A DNA stretch of 64,000 nt from Candidatus Peregrinibacteria bacterium GW2011_GWF2_38_29 (GTDB lineage: Bacteria; Patescibacteriota; Gracilibacteria; UBA1369; UBA12463): NCBI GenBank assembly GCA_000992695.1, contig LBUS01000005.1:1-64000 (forward strand), read 5' to 3'. Each line of letters starts with the position of its first letter. Within the stretch, counting starts at the first letter, position 1. Positions 1 to 7,679 of this stretch are shown here, piece by piece. Below the pieces are notes generated by a model. It did no database searches, was not told where the DNA came from, and saw only the letters and a list, made by a program, of their open reading frames with translations. The translations under genes and the position numbers were made by a program.

Positions 1-114
1 GAAAGGCTTAACTCCGGCTCAAAAGATACTCTACACTTCATTCTTAAAGCCCATGCAACCCCATTTAAAAAATGTGACTGGAACTCTGCAACTAAACAAC
101 TCTTGACAGATTAG
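1..114 (+). CDS. 3' end of a truncated coding region
   Basis: The first 37 codons of the window are open in frame 1 and stop at TAG (112-114). The residues (ERLNSGSK at the edge, ending TKQLLTD) look like ordinary protein, with no low complexity. The gene begins outside the window, so I cannot name it. A near-consensus promoter for the next gene (TTGACA at 103-108) sits on top of its last codons. Confidence 0.4.
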   Translation, partial: ERLNSGSKDTLHFILKAHATPFKKCDWNSATKQLLTD

Positions 115-131
115 CTTCAATTTGTTACTCT
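103..131 (+). promoter_or_regulatory. Sigma70-type promoter for the gene at 151
   Basis: TTGACA (103-108), a 17-nt spacer, then TACTCT (126-131). The start codon follows 19 nt after the -10. There is no Shine-Dalgarno in the leader. Confidence 0.55.
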
Positions 132-150
132 TTTATCTTAATTAAAAGAT

Positions 151-882
151 ATGTCAAAAGGGTTGACCTTAGTAAATGATAGTGGAGAAGTTTTAACTCC
201 CGCTGAATTAATAATGCGAGATGAAATAATGCATGTAATTGAAAACGTCGCATTTCATACAGACGATGCGGGACGTCTCGGGCAGACGGGTATCTCAGTG
301 ATCCCGGGCAGTTTTAACCCAAACGTTTTAGATGGCGTTTATAGCAGAGGAAATATAGGGAAAAAAAGCGAAAAAGAACTGGATGAATTAGCGGCAGAGG
401 CTCTTGCGTTATTGGAGAGAGCATCTGCCTCAGCAATGAAGGATGAATCAGTTGAGATAGAGGGAGATTTGATTGTGTCATTTGTAAAATACAATGGTCT
501 TTGGCGACTCAACGTACGATGGAAGAATGGTTATCCATTTTCATGGGAAGGAGAAAGGGTTTTTGTATTTAATTCGAAGACTTTTACAGAAGGCAACCCA
601 TACAAAGGGAAATTCCATGAAGATATTTATGCGATGTTTGTTGAACAGCATGGTCCTGAATCACAAGAAGCGATGGACGTAAGAAGGATTATTGAAATTT
701 GCAGAGGAGTATTATATGGGAAATTATCTGAAGATGAAGAGCGATCGATCTTAGACGAACTGAGAAGATTGAGATTGAGGTATGGGGATGCTTGTGCGGC
801 TATTATTAGTGATTTTGATGGAGATCATGCTGATAATGGATGGGACGATATCTCAGAGGCAGAGGTTGAAGACTTAGGCTGA
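151..882 (+). CDS. Hypothetical protein, 243 aa
   Basis: I do not recognise this acidic soluble protein. There is no signal peptide or membrane segment. The N-terminal third is mixed alpha/beta and the middle (about residues 105-145) has beta-like aromatic runs such as VSFVKYNGLWRLNVRWKNG. The tail is strongly acidic (SDFDGDHADNGWDDISEAEVED), which might bind Ca2+ but matches no EF-hand I can align. The ATG at 151 fits the promoter at 103-131. It is the first of several lone accessory genes here that have their own strong promoter. Confidence 0.75.
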   Translation: MSKGLTLVNDSGEVLTPAELIMRDEIMHVIENVAFHTDDAGRLGQTGISVIPGSFNPNVLDGVYSRGNIGKKSEKELDELAAEALALLERASASAMKDESVEIEGDLIVSFVKYNGLWRLNVRWKNGYPFSWEGERVFVFNSKTFTEGNPYKGKFHEDIYAMFVEQHGPESQEAMDVRRIIEICRGVLYGKLSEDEERSILDELRRLRLRYGDACAAIISDFDGDHADNGWDDISEAEVEDLG

Positions 883-913
883 GAATATTTCAGTTTGCAC
901 GTTGTGTACGCTT

Positions 914-946
914 GTAGCGTAGCGAAAGGCGGCATTCGTTTAGGCT
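914..946 (+). repeat. Short dispersed repeat, copy 1
   Basis: Contains GCGTAGCGAAAGGCGGCATT (918-937) between two genes. A near-identical copy lies at 1494-1526, and a weaker one (GCGCAGCGAAGGGTGGTATT) at 24166-24185. All three lie just after or between accessory genes. Confidence 0.5.
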
Positions 947-955
947 TTGACGTGT

Positions 956-961
956 TACAAT
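956..961 (+). promoter_or_regulatory. -10 box of a probable leaderless promoter
   Basis: TACAAT, then TTAGCC, then ATG at 968. This is the same TATAAT-N6-ATG layout seen at 3973, 6804, 12104, 25649 and other starts in this window. Confidence 0.5.
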
Positions 962-967
962 TTAGCC

Positions 968-1489
968 ATGCAAATCAAAGGCGATAAAATAATTCTTAGT
1001 GCGATCACAAGCTCCGATAAGGACTATTTCTATACAATTGCTACAAAATCATATGGAGCAAAATTTTGGTATGATGATATCAAAAGAGAAAAGAGATCTA
1101 AAATAGCATTTTTTAATGATTGGACGGAAGGGTATTTTGACCCTAAAAAGCCAAAAGAGGGCCAATGCTTTTGGATAATGGTTCAAGGGAAGAAAATTGG
1201 CGTTATCGCATATAATAAAATCGATGAGCACAATAACGCCGAAATAGACATAATCATTGCTGACGAAGAAGACATGAATAAAGGCTACGGGACTGACGCA
1301 ATAAAAACTCTGTGCGAATTTCTTTTGAAAAAACTTAAAGTGAATAAAGCTTGGATTGAGGCGCGAATGAATAATCCGCGTGCGATTAAGGCGTATCAAA
1401 AAGCCGGATTCAAAAAAGAAAAGATTTTAGAGAAAAAAGATTTCTTCCAAGGGGAATTTGTGGATTGTATAAGGCTGGAAATGCATTAA
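968..1489 (+). CDS. GNAT family N-acetyltransferase (RimJ/RimL-like)
   Basis: This predicted acetyl-CoA-dependent N-acetyltransferase has 173 residues. The acetyl-CoA loop is seen as DMNKGYGTDAIKTL, followed by the family-typical EARMNNPRAIKAYQKAGFKK. The length fits a single GNAT domain, and the style resembles the RimJ/RimL and aminoglycoside 6'-acetyltransferase-like groups; the substrate cannot be read from sequence. An upstream in-frame TTG (947) exists, but the ATG at 968 is preceded exactly 6 nt earlier by TACAAT (956-961). That makes 968 the likely start of a leaderless message. Confidence 0.8.
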   Translation: MQIKGDKIILSAITSSDKDYFYTIATKSYGAKFWYDDIKREKRSKIAFFNDWTEGYFDPKKPKEGQCFWIMVQGKKIGVIAYNKIDEHNNAEIDIIIADEEDMNKGYGTDAIKTLCEFLLKKLKVNKAWIEARMNNPRAIKAYQKAGFKKEKILEKKDFFQGEFVDCIRLEMH

Positions 1490-1493
1490 TGTA

Positions 1494-1526
1494 TAGCGCA
1501 GCGAAAGGCGGCATTCATTCAGGGTT
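1494..1526 (+). repeat. Short dispersed repeat, copy 2
   Basis: AGCGCAGCGAAAGGCGGCAT and flanking bases repeat the 914-946 element with a few changes. The rest of the 1490-1773 gap is very AT-rich. It holds a TATAAT (1739-1744) that probably serves the next gene, and nothing else I can support. Confidence 0.5.
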
Positions 1527-1773
1527 TCTTTTTCTAAAACCGTGTGCGCATTATATAATTTATATATAAGTTTCATATTAAGAAATATATAAGATTTATA
1601 TAACTCGTATACGAATATAAAAAGCACCCAGTAAAGACAAAACCTTAAAGGGCTCTTTTTGTGGTGATTCTGCTTATAGGATATCACGGCTTAAGATACG
1701 AGTCAAATTTTGTTAAGTTGAAATAAGGATCAATAAATTATAATATATATGCATAAAATAACAAACCCAACCC

Positions 1774-2271
1774 ATGGTTGATCCAAACATCGTTTACGAA
1801 AAATTAATCAATTTGCTCGACAACAACCACGTCGAATATAAACTTTTTTCGCATCGCGAAGCTTTAACATGGGAAGATCTTGCCGCAGTGCAAAAAGAAA
1901 CCGGATTTTTTGGCACAGAGATGAAATGCATGGTTTTGAAAGCCGGCGAAGAATTAATCGTTTATATGACGCTTCAGGGTAAGCGGGTCAATTTCGATGC
2001 AATCAAAGAAAAACTCGGTGTAAATAAGGTTAGACTTTCCACGCCCGAAGAATTAAATGAATATTTCGGCGCAAAGCCGGGTTGTGCTTATCCGTTTGGT
2101 TTTGACGCGCAGTATAGGATTTTCGTTGATCCCGAAATTTATAAACAAGAATGGATGCTTTTTAGCCCAGTTGTTCCTACAAAAACCGTGCAAGCAAAAG
2201 CGTCTGATTTGAAAAAGGTCTTTGATTCGCTGGGAAATAGGGTGCAAGAAGTGACGAATTTTAACCAGTAG
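1774..2271 (+). CDS. YbaK/EbsC-type aminoacyl-tRNA deacylase
   Basis: A 165-residue single-domain protein of the YbaK/ProX editing family, which hydrolyses misacylated tRNA (for example Cys-tRNA(Pro) or Ala-tRNA(Pro)) in trans. Visible family features are the opening helix with a VEYKLFSHREALT segment, the core KCMVLKAGEELIVY carrying the conserved lysine, the RLSTPEELNEYFGAKPGCAYPFG region, and a final strand. The length is normal. The ATG at 1774 lies about 30 nt behind a TATAAT, in a leader lacking a Shine-Dalgarno. Which aminoacyl-tRNA it edits is unknown. Confidence 0.8.
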   Translation: MVDPNIVYEKLINLLDNNHVEYKLFSHREALTWEDLAAVQKETGFFGTEMKCMVLKAGEELIVYMTLQGKRVNFDAIKEKLGVNKVRLSTPEELNEYFGAKPGCAYPFGFDAQYRIFVDPEIYKQEWMLFSPVVPTKTVQAKASDLKKVFDSLGNRVQEVTNFNQ

Positions 2272-2364
2272 TAAGGTATTTGCAAAACAATTTCCAATTT
2301 TAGCCATAACATAATATTGCAAAAATACACATAGTGTTAAAATTGAATTGTAATATTTTTATTT

Positions 2365-2541
2365 ATGAAAACTAAATCACAATTAGGATCAGTAACTTTA
2401 TCAAGAAAAGCATTCGCTAAATTGGAGAAAATGTTAAAAGAGAATGACTCAAGAAATTATCTTAACAAACAGGAGAAAGAATTATTGGAAGGTTCCAAGA
2501 AATTTGATAAATACGTTGCATCTATAGCTAATGGAAAATAA
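2365..2541 (+). CDS. 58-aa putative antitoxin of a TacA/TacT-like pair
   Basis: This small basic, helix-rich protein (begins MKTKSQLGSVTLSRKAFAKL) ends 11 nt inside the following GNAT gene, so the two are translationally coupled. Small gene first, overlap, GNAT second is the layout of type II TacA-TacT (DUF1778-GNAT) modules. A beta strand followed by helices (SVTLSRKAFAKLEKML) could be a ribbon-helix-helix, but the protein is shorter than the usual 80-95 residues of TacA antitoxins. I do not recognise the family. The antitoxin role is inferred from context alone. Confidence 0.6.
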   Translation: MKTKSQLGSVTLSRKAFAKLEKMLKENDSRNYLNKQEKELLEGSKKFDKYVASIANGK

Positions 2542-3028
2542 AAAGATATTAGGATTTTTGCCTTTTAATGATGAAACAGCGGTTGGCGTTGATTTTAAAT
2601 ATAAGCAAGAAGATGAAGAAATTCTTAATTTTTTCAAAAATAAAGCATTAAAATGTCAGAGGGAACATGTTTCAAGGTGCTTTGAATTAAAAGAGAGCGA
2701 AGGGATCGTCGGATATTTGGCACTTTCTTTATGCAGTATAAATGCAAGAAAATTAAAAAATCCAAAGAATATAGGGCTTTTTGAAAGGCCGGCTATAAGA
2801 ATAGGGCAATTGATAATAGATGAAACAAAGCGTGGCCAAGGATATGGTAAATGTGCAATTAATTTTGTGATCTCAATAGTTCGCATGATGAAGTGGTATT
2901 TGCCTTGCAGGTTGTTGGTCGTTGACGCGCTTAATGAAAAAGCGCAAACTTTTTATGAGAAGGCAGGATTTCAGATGATGGAGGATAGGACTTTAGTTTT
3001 TGATTTGGCGCCAATGTTAAAGCAATAA
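2531..3028 (+). CDS. GNAT acetyltransferase resembling TacT toxins
   Basis: A 165-residue GNAT protein. Its motif order fits the TacT/AtaT toxin branch, which acetylates the amino group of charged tRNA and blocks translation: a REHVSRCFELKE segment, GYLALSLCS, the strand IGQLIIDETKRGQGYGK (acetyl-CoA loop), then LLVVDALNEKAQTFYEKAGF with the Tyr expected near the active site. It overlaps the 58-aa gene by 11 nt. Toxicity and substrate are inference from the family and operon; a plain metabolic GNAT cannot be excluded. Confidence 0.72.
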   Translation: MENKKILGFLPFNDETAVGVDFKYKQEDEEILNFFKNKALKCQREHVSRCFELKESEGIVGYLALSLCSINARKLKNPKNIGLFERPAIRIGQLIIDETKRGQGYGKCAINFVISIVRMMKWYLPCRLLVVDALNEKAQTFYEKAGFQMMEDRTLVFDLAPMLKQ

Positions 3029-3053
3029 GATTAGCAAGTGTGCCGCACAAAAC

Positions 3054-3082
3054 TTGACATATCCATCCAAATCTGTTATTCT
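3054..3082 (+). promoter_or_regulatory. Sigma70-type promoter for the gene at 3111
   Basis: TTGACA (3054-3059), 17-nt spacer, TATTCT (3077-3082). The leader to the ATG is 28 nt, A/T-rich, and contains only one G. Confidence 0.65.
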
Positions 3083-3110
3083 ATCTTCCTATTTTGTTTT
3101 ATAAATAAAA

Positions 3111-3965
3111 ATGGCTACACCAACAAGGTACATGGAAGGCATTGAAGAAGCCGAGAAAAGAGGCTGTGTTGTTCAGCATGGTGCAATTTGCGAATGGGGA
3201 GAGGATTATGGGCATTTGCATCAACAAGGGCTGTCTCTTTTTAACAGCAGATATCTAATTAAATTGGCTGCAAGAATTTTATCAACAAGGCAAGAGATTA
3301 AAACAATTCTTGAATTTGGACCTGGATCAGGTACAGGGACTTCGCAGATGAGTCATTTGGCTCCACAAGCAAAAATAACAACAGCATTCGGACTTCAACC
3401 GGTAAATCCTTATTTGAGATTTGTAAAAGATTTATTTGGGGAAGGCTGTTTGGCGCAACATACGTCTTTAAGCGGTAGCGTAGAAGATTTGATCAGGAGA
3501 AAGTCTTCAGTATTAGACGGGCGTAAAAGCGAGCCTTATGGCGGATCGTGCAGAATGGACGCTATGCTATTTTTGCAAAGAGAATTTGGTATAGAAATAT
3601 TTGAAGCTCTTGATTTTGATCATCCATTTATAGAAAAACAATATGTGGGGCGTTATTCAGATGAAATTGCGAGAGAATTATATGGGCGTTTCGATTTTGT
3701 ATACGAAAGGCAGGGCCCGTGCCATAGGCATGCGGAATACGACGCTTTTGTGCAAACGGAAAGGGTTTATAACGCATATAAAGCGATGAGTCCAACCGGA
3801 GCAATGCTTATAGACGGCAGAGGAATCGAAGAGATTCTTAGAGAAAAAGGAGCTGCTGACGTGAAAACGTCGCTAACAAATCCGGAAAATGGCTTTGGCA
3901 CGCTCGTTGTAAAAAGAGATAACCCACATTGTGACGAACTAATTGAATTGGCGCGCGCCGCATAA
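3111..3965 (+). CDS. Hypothetical protein with a SAM-methyltransferase-like motif
   Basis: 284 residues, cytoplasmic. ILEFGPGSGTGTSQMS (about residues 66-81) resembles motif I of class I SAM-dependent methyltransferases, and YERQGPCHRHAEYDAF followed by MSPTGAMLIDGRGIEEIL (about 202-246) could be the later motifs. The acidic residue expected at the end of strand 2 is not clear, so methyltransferase activity is a guess. Substrate unknown. It has its own strong promoter and no functional link to its neighbours. Its end lies 19 nt before the next start, which has its own promoter. Confidence 0.6.
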   Translation: MATPTRYMEGIEEAEKRGCVVQHGAICEWGEDYGHLHQQGLSLFNSRYLIKLAARILSTRQEIKTILEFGPGSGTGTSQMSHLAPQAKITTAFGLQPVNPYLRFVKDLFGEGCLAQHTSLSGSVEDLIRRKSSVLDGRKSEPYGGSCRMDAMLFLQREFGIEIFEALDFDHPFIEKQYVGRYSDEIARELYGRFDFVYERQGPCHRHAEYDAFVQTERVYNAYKAMSPTGAMLIDGRGIEEILREKGAADVKTSLTNPENGFGTLVVKRDNPHCDELIELARAA

Positions 3966-3972
3966 GATTTGC

Positions 3973-3978
3973 TATAAT
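3973..3978 (+). promoter_or_regulatory. -10 box of a probable leaderless promoter
   Basis: TATAAT preceded by TGC, then CTCCTC and ATG at 3985. The box is six bases from the start codon, so transcription probably begins at or beside the A of the ATG. Confidence 0.6.
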
Positions 3979-3984
3979 CTCCTC

Positions 3985-5616
3985 ATGCAATGCGCCCAAT
4001 GCAAAGAAAATTTTGACCACAGTACAGCCGAAATCGAAGCTTATAAAATGTTCGATGCGGTTTTGTCAGATGCGTGCCCGGATTGTAGACACCGAAGGCA
4101 TTTGATTTTTCGAAATGAGCGAAATTTGTTTAATACAAAAAGTTTTCTTTCGGGGAAAAATATAATTTCGCTTTATCCAAAAACAACAAAACACAGAATC
4201 ATCGATTCGGAGGAGTGGTGGAGTGATCGATTTGATGCGACAATGTACGGTCATGAATTTGATTTTAACAGACCATTTTTTGATCAAATTAAAGAATTGA
4301 AAAAAGAAGTTCCGCGTTGGTCAAAAATTTGCCTCAATGTGGAAAACAGCGAATTTTCCAATAACAGTGCGAATGTGAAAGACAGTTATTTGGCTTTCTC
4401 TTCATGTGATGGCGAGCAAATGCATTATTGCATGCGCGTTATAAAATCGAGCTTTTGCATTGATTGTATGAACGTAAATGACAGTCAATATTGCTCAAAT
4501 TCTCTTGATATCAAAAAGTGTTATGGTGTTCATTACTCGCAGTCTTCTGAATCCTGCAATGATTCTTATTTTGTTTTTGATTGTAAGAATTGCGCCGATT
4601 GCATCCTTTGCGCGCAACTTCGAAATAAAAAATATTGCATTTTGAATAAAGAACTTTCAAAAGAAGAATATGAAAAGCAGAAGAAAGAGTTTTTGGCCAA
4701 TCTTGGGCAAAATATGAATGTAGCAAAGCAGAAATTTGAAGAAATAAAGCGTTTGGTTTTATACAAAAATCTTCGCATCACAAAGAGCGAAGATTCAGTT
4801 GGTGACTTTATATCAAGTTCAAAAAATGCGATAAATTGTTTTAGCGTTTCGGATTTGCAGGATTGCACAAATTTATACGATTGTTATGCATGTAAAAATT
4901 GCCACGATAATCTTGCGAACGATAAATCGGAATTGTGTCTTGAAGTTGATACGGCTTATGACATGTATAACTGCAAACTTTGCACATATTCGGTTTCAGA
5001 AAGAGATTGTACATATACGGATCAGTGTATGATAAATAAAAATCTTTTCGGCTGTGTTGGGCTTAAGCATCAGCAATATTGCATTTTAAATAAAAAATAT
5101 TCAAAAGAGGATTACGAAGAAATGCTTAAAAAAATAAAGGTTTATATGCAAAAAACAGGCGAATGGGGCAAACCATTTCCAGCTACTTTAACCCCATTTC
5201 CATATAACATAACCGTTGCGCAGGAATATTATCCGCTAACGAAGGATCAAGCACTTGCGCAAGGCTTTGAATGGTATGAAGAAGAGGAGCAAATTGCACC
5301 GGCGGAAAAATATAAAATTCCATACAACATAGAAGAAGCGGATGAATCGATTTGCAAAAAAGTGCTTGTTTGTGAGGAAACCGGCAAACTATATAACATT
5401 ATTCCGCAAGAACTCCGTTTTTATAAACAAATGAAATTGCCGCTTCCGCGTATTTCCCCACATCAAAGATACATGGGGTTGCTCAAAATGTTGCCTCCAA
5501 AACGCCTTCGCGATACGGTTTGCAGCGCTTGCGCCGCGCAAATCAAAACCGTTTATCCGGCCGACAGTTGGCGCAAGATTGTTTGCAACGAATGCTATCT
5601 GAAGAAGGTGTATTGA
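3985..5616 (+). CDS. Large Cys-rich protein of a CPR-associated family
   Basis: 543 residues with about 50 cysteines. It opens with a zinc-ribbon-like CAQC...CPDC and closes with a second one (CSACAAQ...CNEC). Between them are repeated Cys-x2-Cys and Cys-x5-Cys blocks (for example CKNCADCILC and CYACKNC). A module occurs twice: KKYCILNKELSKEEYEKQ (about residue 215) and QQYCILNKKYSKEDYEEM (about 365), which implies internal duplication. From memory, similar proteins occur in many CPR genomes under unhelpful names; the function is unknown. Multiple structural zinc or iron-sulfur sites are the likely use of the cysteines. Start chosen at MQCAQC because the upstream TATAAT rules out the earlier ATG (3943). 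Confidence 0.75.
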   Translation: MQCAQCKENFDHSTAEIEAYKMFDAVLSDACPDCRHRRHLIFRNERNLFNTKSFLSGKNIISLYPKTTKHRIIDSEEWWSDRFDATMYGHEFDFNRPFFDQIKELKKEVPRWSKICLNVENSEFSNNSANVKDSYLAFSSCDGEQMHYCMRVIKSSFCIDCMNVNDSQYCSNSLDIKKCYGVHYSQSSESCNDSYFVFDCKNCADCILCAQLRNKKYCILNKELSKEEYEKQKKEFLANLGQNMNVAKQKFEEIKRLVLYKNLRITKSEDSVGDFISSSKNAINCFSVSDLQDCTNLYDCYACKNCHDNLANDKSELCLEVDTAYDMYNCKLCTYSVSERDCTYTDQCMINKNLFGCVGLKHQQYCILNKKYSKEDYEEMLKKIKVYMQKTGEWGKPFPATLTPFPYNITVAQEYYPLTKDQALAQGFEWYEEEEQIAPAEKYKIPYNIEEADESICKKVLVCEETGKLYNIIPQELRFYKQMKLPLPRISPHQRYMGLLKMLPPKRLRDTVCSACAAQIKTVYPADSWRKIVCNECYLKKVY

Positions 5617-5634
5617 TTGGCTTCCACAAGCCAA
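5617..5634 (+). terminator. Small hairpin after the Cys-rich gene
   Basis: TTGGCTT, loop CCAC, AAGCCAA, directly behind the TGA. The stem is perfect (7 bp) but no U-tract follows. It may be a processing or weak termination hairpin. Confidence 0.3.
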
Positions 5635-5761
5635 ACGATAAATCGACAGAATTATTAAACTGCGCCAGTCATTTGCGTTGCTTTTCGACATGAAAAGTCC
5701 GATAATTTATTATTGATGATAATATAATTTCATCAAAATTATCACTTAACAAAAATCCCCC

Positions 5762-6763
5762 ATGGAAGTGAAAATTTTTACAAAAGAGATGTCAGCGCAA
5801 GAGGTGAAAAAGGTTAAGGAGTATTCGATGACAAAAGTCCCGGCGATTGAGAGTTTGCTGCAGCATTTTGCTCCGGATGCGGCGAATCTGCGCATTAACG
5901 CGGAAAAGTTGGGGAGGAGAAGTGCTTATAAAGTCGAATTTGTTTTGCATCTTCCGTCAAAAATTATTATTGGGGAAGAGGCGAGTCATGAAATCACAAA
6001 AGCCGTTGATTTGGCAAAGGATAGGATTGTCCGTCAGCTCAAAAAACATGAAGAGCTTTTGAGGTCAAAACATGGCAAAAAGCACAAGCTGAATATTAAG
6101 GAAATTGATTTTGATAAAATACCGGCCTTTGCTGAGCTTAAGCCAAAAAATAAAGATATTTTCGCGGACATTCTACAGCCGCACTTGGTCAAATTAAACA
6201 AATTTATTAAGAGGGAAATTTTTCACAACGAATCGCTCGATATCATTCCGCAAGACGTAGTTGAAAGTGAGTCGATTTTGAATGATGTGATTCTTGATTT
6301 TTATGCAAATTACAATCCGCAAATGAAAGGCAAGGCTCTTGAACAATGGCTTTATACAGTCGCAATAAGTAAGATCCGCACTGCAATCGATGAATATAAA
6401 GAAGAAGATATGAAAGAAATTCCGATTGAAGAAGAAGCGGTTCCAAGAACGTCCGAAATTGAAGATTATTTTGAGGAGAAAGAAATTGAAAATGTAGTGA
6501 ATGAAGTCCCAATGGAAAGCGATGATGAAACGCCGGAAAATATTTCTTCCAAAAAAGAATTATTCAGATTTTTGATGGCAGAGCTTTCCAAAGTTGACGC
6601 CAAAAAACGCGAAGCATTTATTTTGAATAAGATGGAAGGTTTTGTTGCCGCGCAAATCAGCGAAATGCAACACAGACCCCTCAAATCCGTGACAATGGAT
6701 ATTGAATTTGTGCAGAAAGTGCTTGCGGAGAAGGCGAAAGCGGAGTTTGGAGAGGAAGTGTAG
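5762..6763 (+). CDS. HPF/RaiA-like domain fused to sigma-factor-like segments
   Basis: 333 residues. Residues 1-105 look like a ribosome hibernation factor (HPF/RaiA/S30AE) fold: an opening strand with helix, then RRSAYKVEFVLHLPSKIIIGEEAS and the family-style helix DLAKDRIVRQLKKHEELLRSK. Residues about 140-215 resemble sigma70 region 2 (a helix leading to QDVVESESILNDVIL, then ALEQWLYTVAISKIRTAIDEY). After an acidic linker, residues about 275-320 resemble region 4 (LSKVDAKKREAFILNKMEGF, then a helix-turn-helix-like stretch). It could couple ribosome dormancy to transcription, or the sigma-like part may only bind nucleic acid. The domain calls are by eye. It stands alone upstream of cdaA. Confidence 0.65.
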   Translation: MEVKIFTKEMSAQEVKKVKEYSMTKVPAIESLLQHFAPDAANLRINAEKLGRRSAYKVEFVLHLPSKIIIGEEASHEITKAVDLAKDRIVRQLKKHEELLRSKHGKKHKLNIKEIDFDKIPAFAELKPKNKDIFADILQPHLVKLNKFIKREIFHNESLDIIPQDVVESESILNDVILDFYANYNPQMKGKALEQWLYTVAISKIRTAIDEYKEEDMKEIPIEEEAVPRTSEIEDYFEEKEIENVVNEVPMESDDETPENISSKKELFRFLMAELSKVDAKKREAFILNKMEGFVAAQISEMQHRPLKSVTMDIEFVQKVLAEKAKAEFGEEV

Positions 6764-6803
6764 AAAATGACAATTTGAGTTTTGCGTTTTGACTTTTATA
6801 TTA

Positions 6804-6809
6804 TATTAT
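6804..6809 (+). promoter_or_regulatory. -10 box of a probable leaderless promoter for cdaA
   Basis: TATTAT, then TTAGCC, then ATG at 6816. The hexamer-to-ATG spacer is identical in length and sequence to that of the GNAT gene at 968. Confidence 0.45.
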
Positions 6810-6815
6810 TTAGCC

Positions 6816-7679
6816 ATGTTTGAAGCCGTAAATAATTTAATAGCGAACTCCATTTTGTTCGTGCAGAAATCCGCACAAGGATTTGTCGAAAACGTGAATT
6901 ATCTCAACTTCACTTGGTTGCAAATCGCTGCCGACATTTTTCTAGTTACGATTTTTATTTATTATTTGGTTTTGATTTTAAAAGGAACACGCGCCCTCAA
7001 CATTGTTTGGGGACTCATGATGCTTGGCATCATTTATCTCATCAGCAAGGTGTTTTCGCTCGTTGCCGTTAGTTGGCTTTTTGAAAAATTCTTAACACTT
7101 GTTATCATCGCAATCCCAATTATTTTTCAGCAAGAGTTGCGTCGTGCACTCGAGAAACTTGGTAAAACAAAGCTATTTATGAGTCACATAATAATCAAAG
7201 CCGACATTTTGATCAGCCAAGTTGTTTCCGCTTCCGCTGATTTGGTTGAAAGAAAACGCGGTGCATTAATCGTTTTTGAAAGAGACACCTCTTTAAAAGA
7301 ATATATTGATACAGGCGTTGCGCTTGATTCGGATGTCTCAAAAGAGCTTATCGTAAGCATTTTTAACGATAGATCTCCACTTCACGATGGCGCAATAATC
7401 ATCAAAGATAATAAGATAAAAGCCGCTTCTTGCATTTTGCCACACTCGTTTAAAGCATATAGCAAAACGCTTGGAACAAGGCACAGAGCCGCACTTGCTC
7501 TTTCCGAATCCACGGACGCAAAAATCATCGCGATTTCAGAAGAGCGCAATTCGATTTCATTTATAGAAGACGGTTCAATTGAGCAGAACGTAACGCCTCA
7601 AAAACTTGAATTAATGCTCGAATTCCTTAAGCCAAAAGAGAAAAAACATTATTTTAAAAGCAAAAAAGTTCAAAAATGA
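6816..7679 (+). CDS. cdaA: Diadenylate cyclase CdaA
   Basis: Membrane-bound synthase that condenses two ATP into c-di-AMP. Three N-terminal membrane helices (about residues 20-100) precede the DAC domain. The catalytic signatures are present: PLHDGAIII (DGA) and GTRHRAALALSE (RHR). The 287-residue length fits CdaA (DacA). The in-frame start at 6789 is rejected because the ATG at 6816 follows a -10 box at the usual 6-nt distance. The stop overlaps the cdaR start by 4 nt (ATGA), the conserved cdaA-cdaR arrangement. C-di-AMP usually governs K+ and osmolyte uptake and wall homeostasis. Confidence 0.92.
   Translation: MFEAVNNLIANSILFVQKSAQGFVENVNYLNFTWLQIAADIFLVTIFIYYLVLILKGTRALNIVWGLMMLGIIYLISKVFSLVAVSWLFEKFLTLVIIAIPIIFQQELRRALEKLGKTKLFMSHIIIKADILISQVVSASADLVERKRGALIVFERDTSLKEYIDTGVALDSDVSKELIVSIFNDRSPLHDGAIIIKDNKIKAASCILPHSFKAYSKTLGTRHRAALALSESTDAKIIAISEERNSISFIEDGSIEQNVTPQKLELMLEFLKPKEKKHYFKSKKVQK

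Noticed and set aside
1427-1687. 86-aa minus-strand frame downstream of the first GNAT gene
   Set aside because: Covers the GNAT 3' end and an AT-rich gap with a repeat; residue content is typical of non-coding AT-rich DNA.
5617-5761. Upstream riboswitch for the HPF-sigma gene, such as the raiA RNA motif
   Set aside because: The gap is only 145 nt, with a small 7-bp hairpin and an AT-rich promoter; nothing resembling the large conserved raiA RNA is visible.
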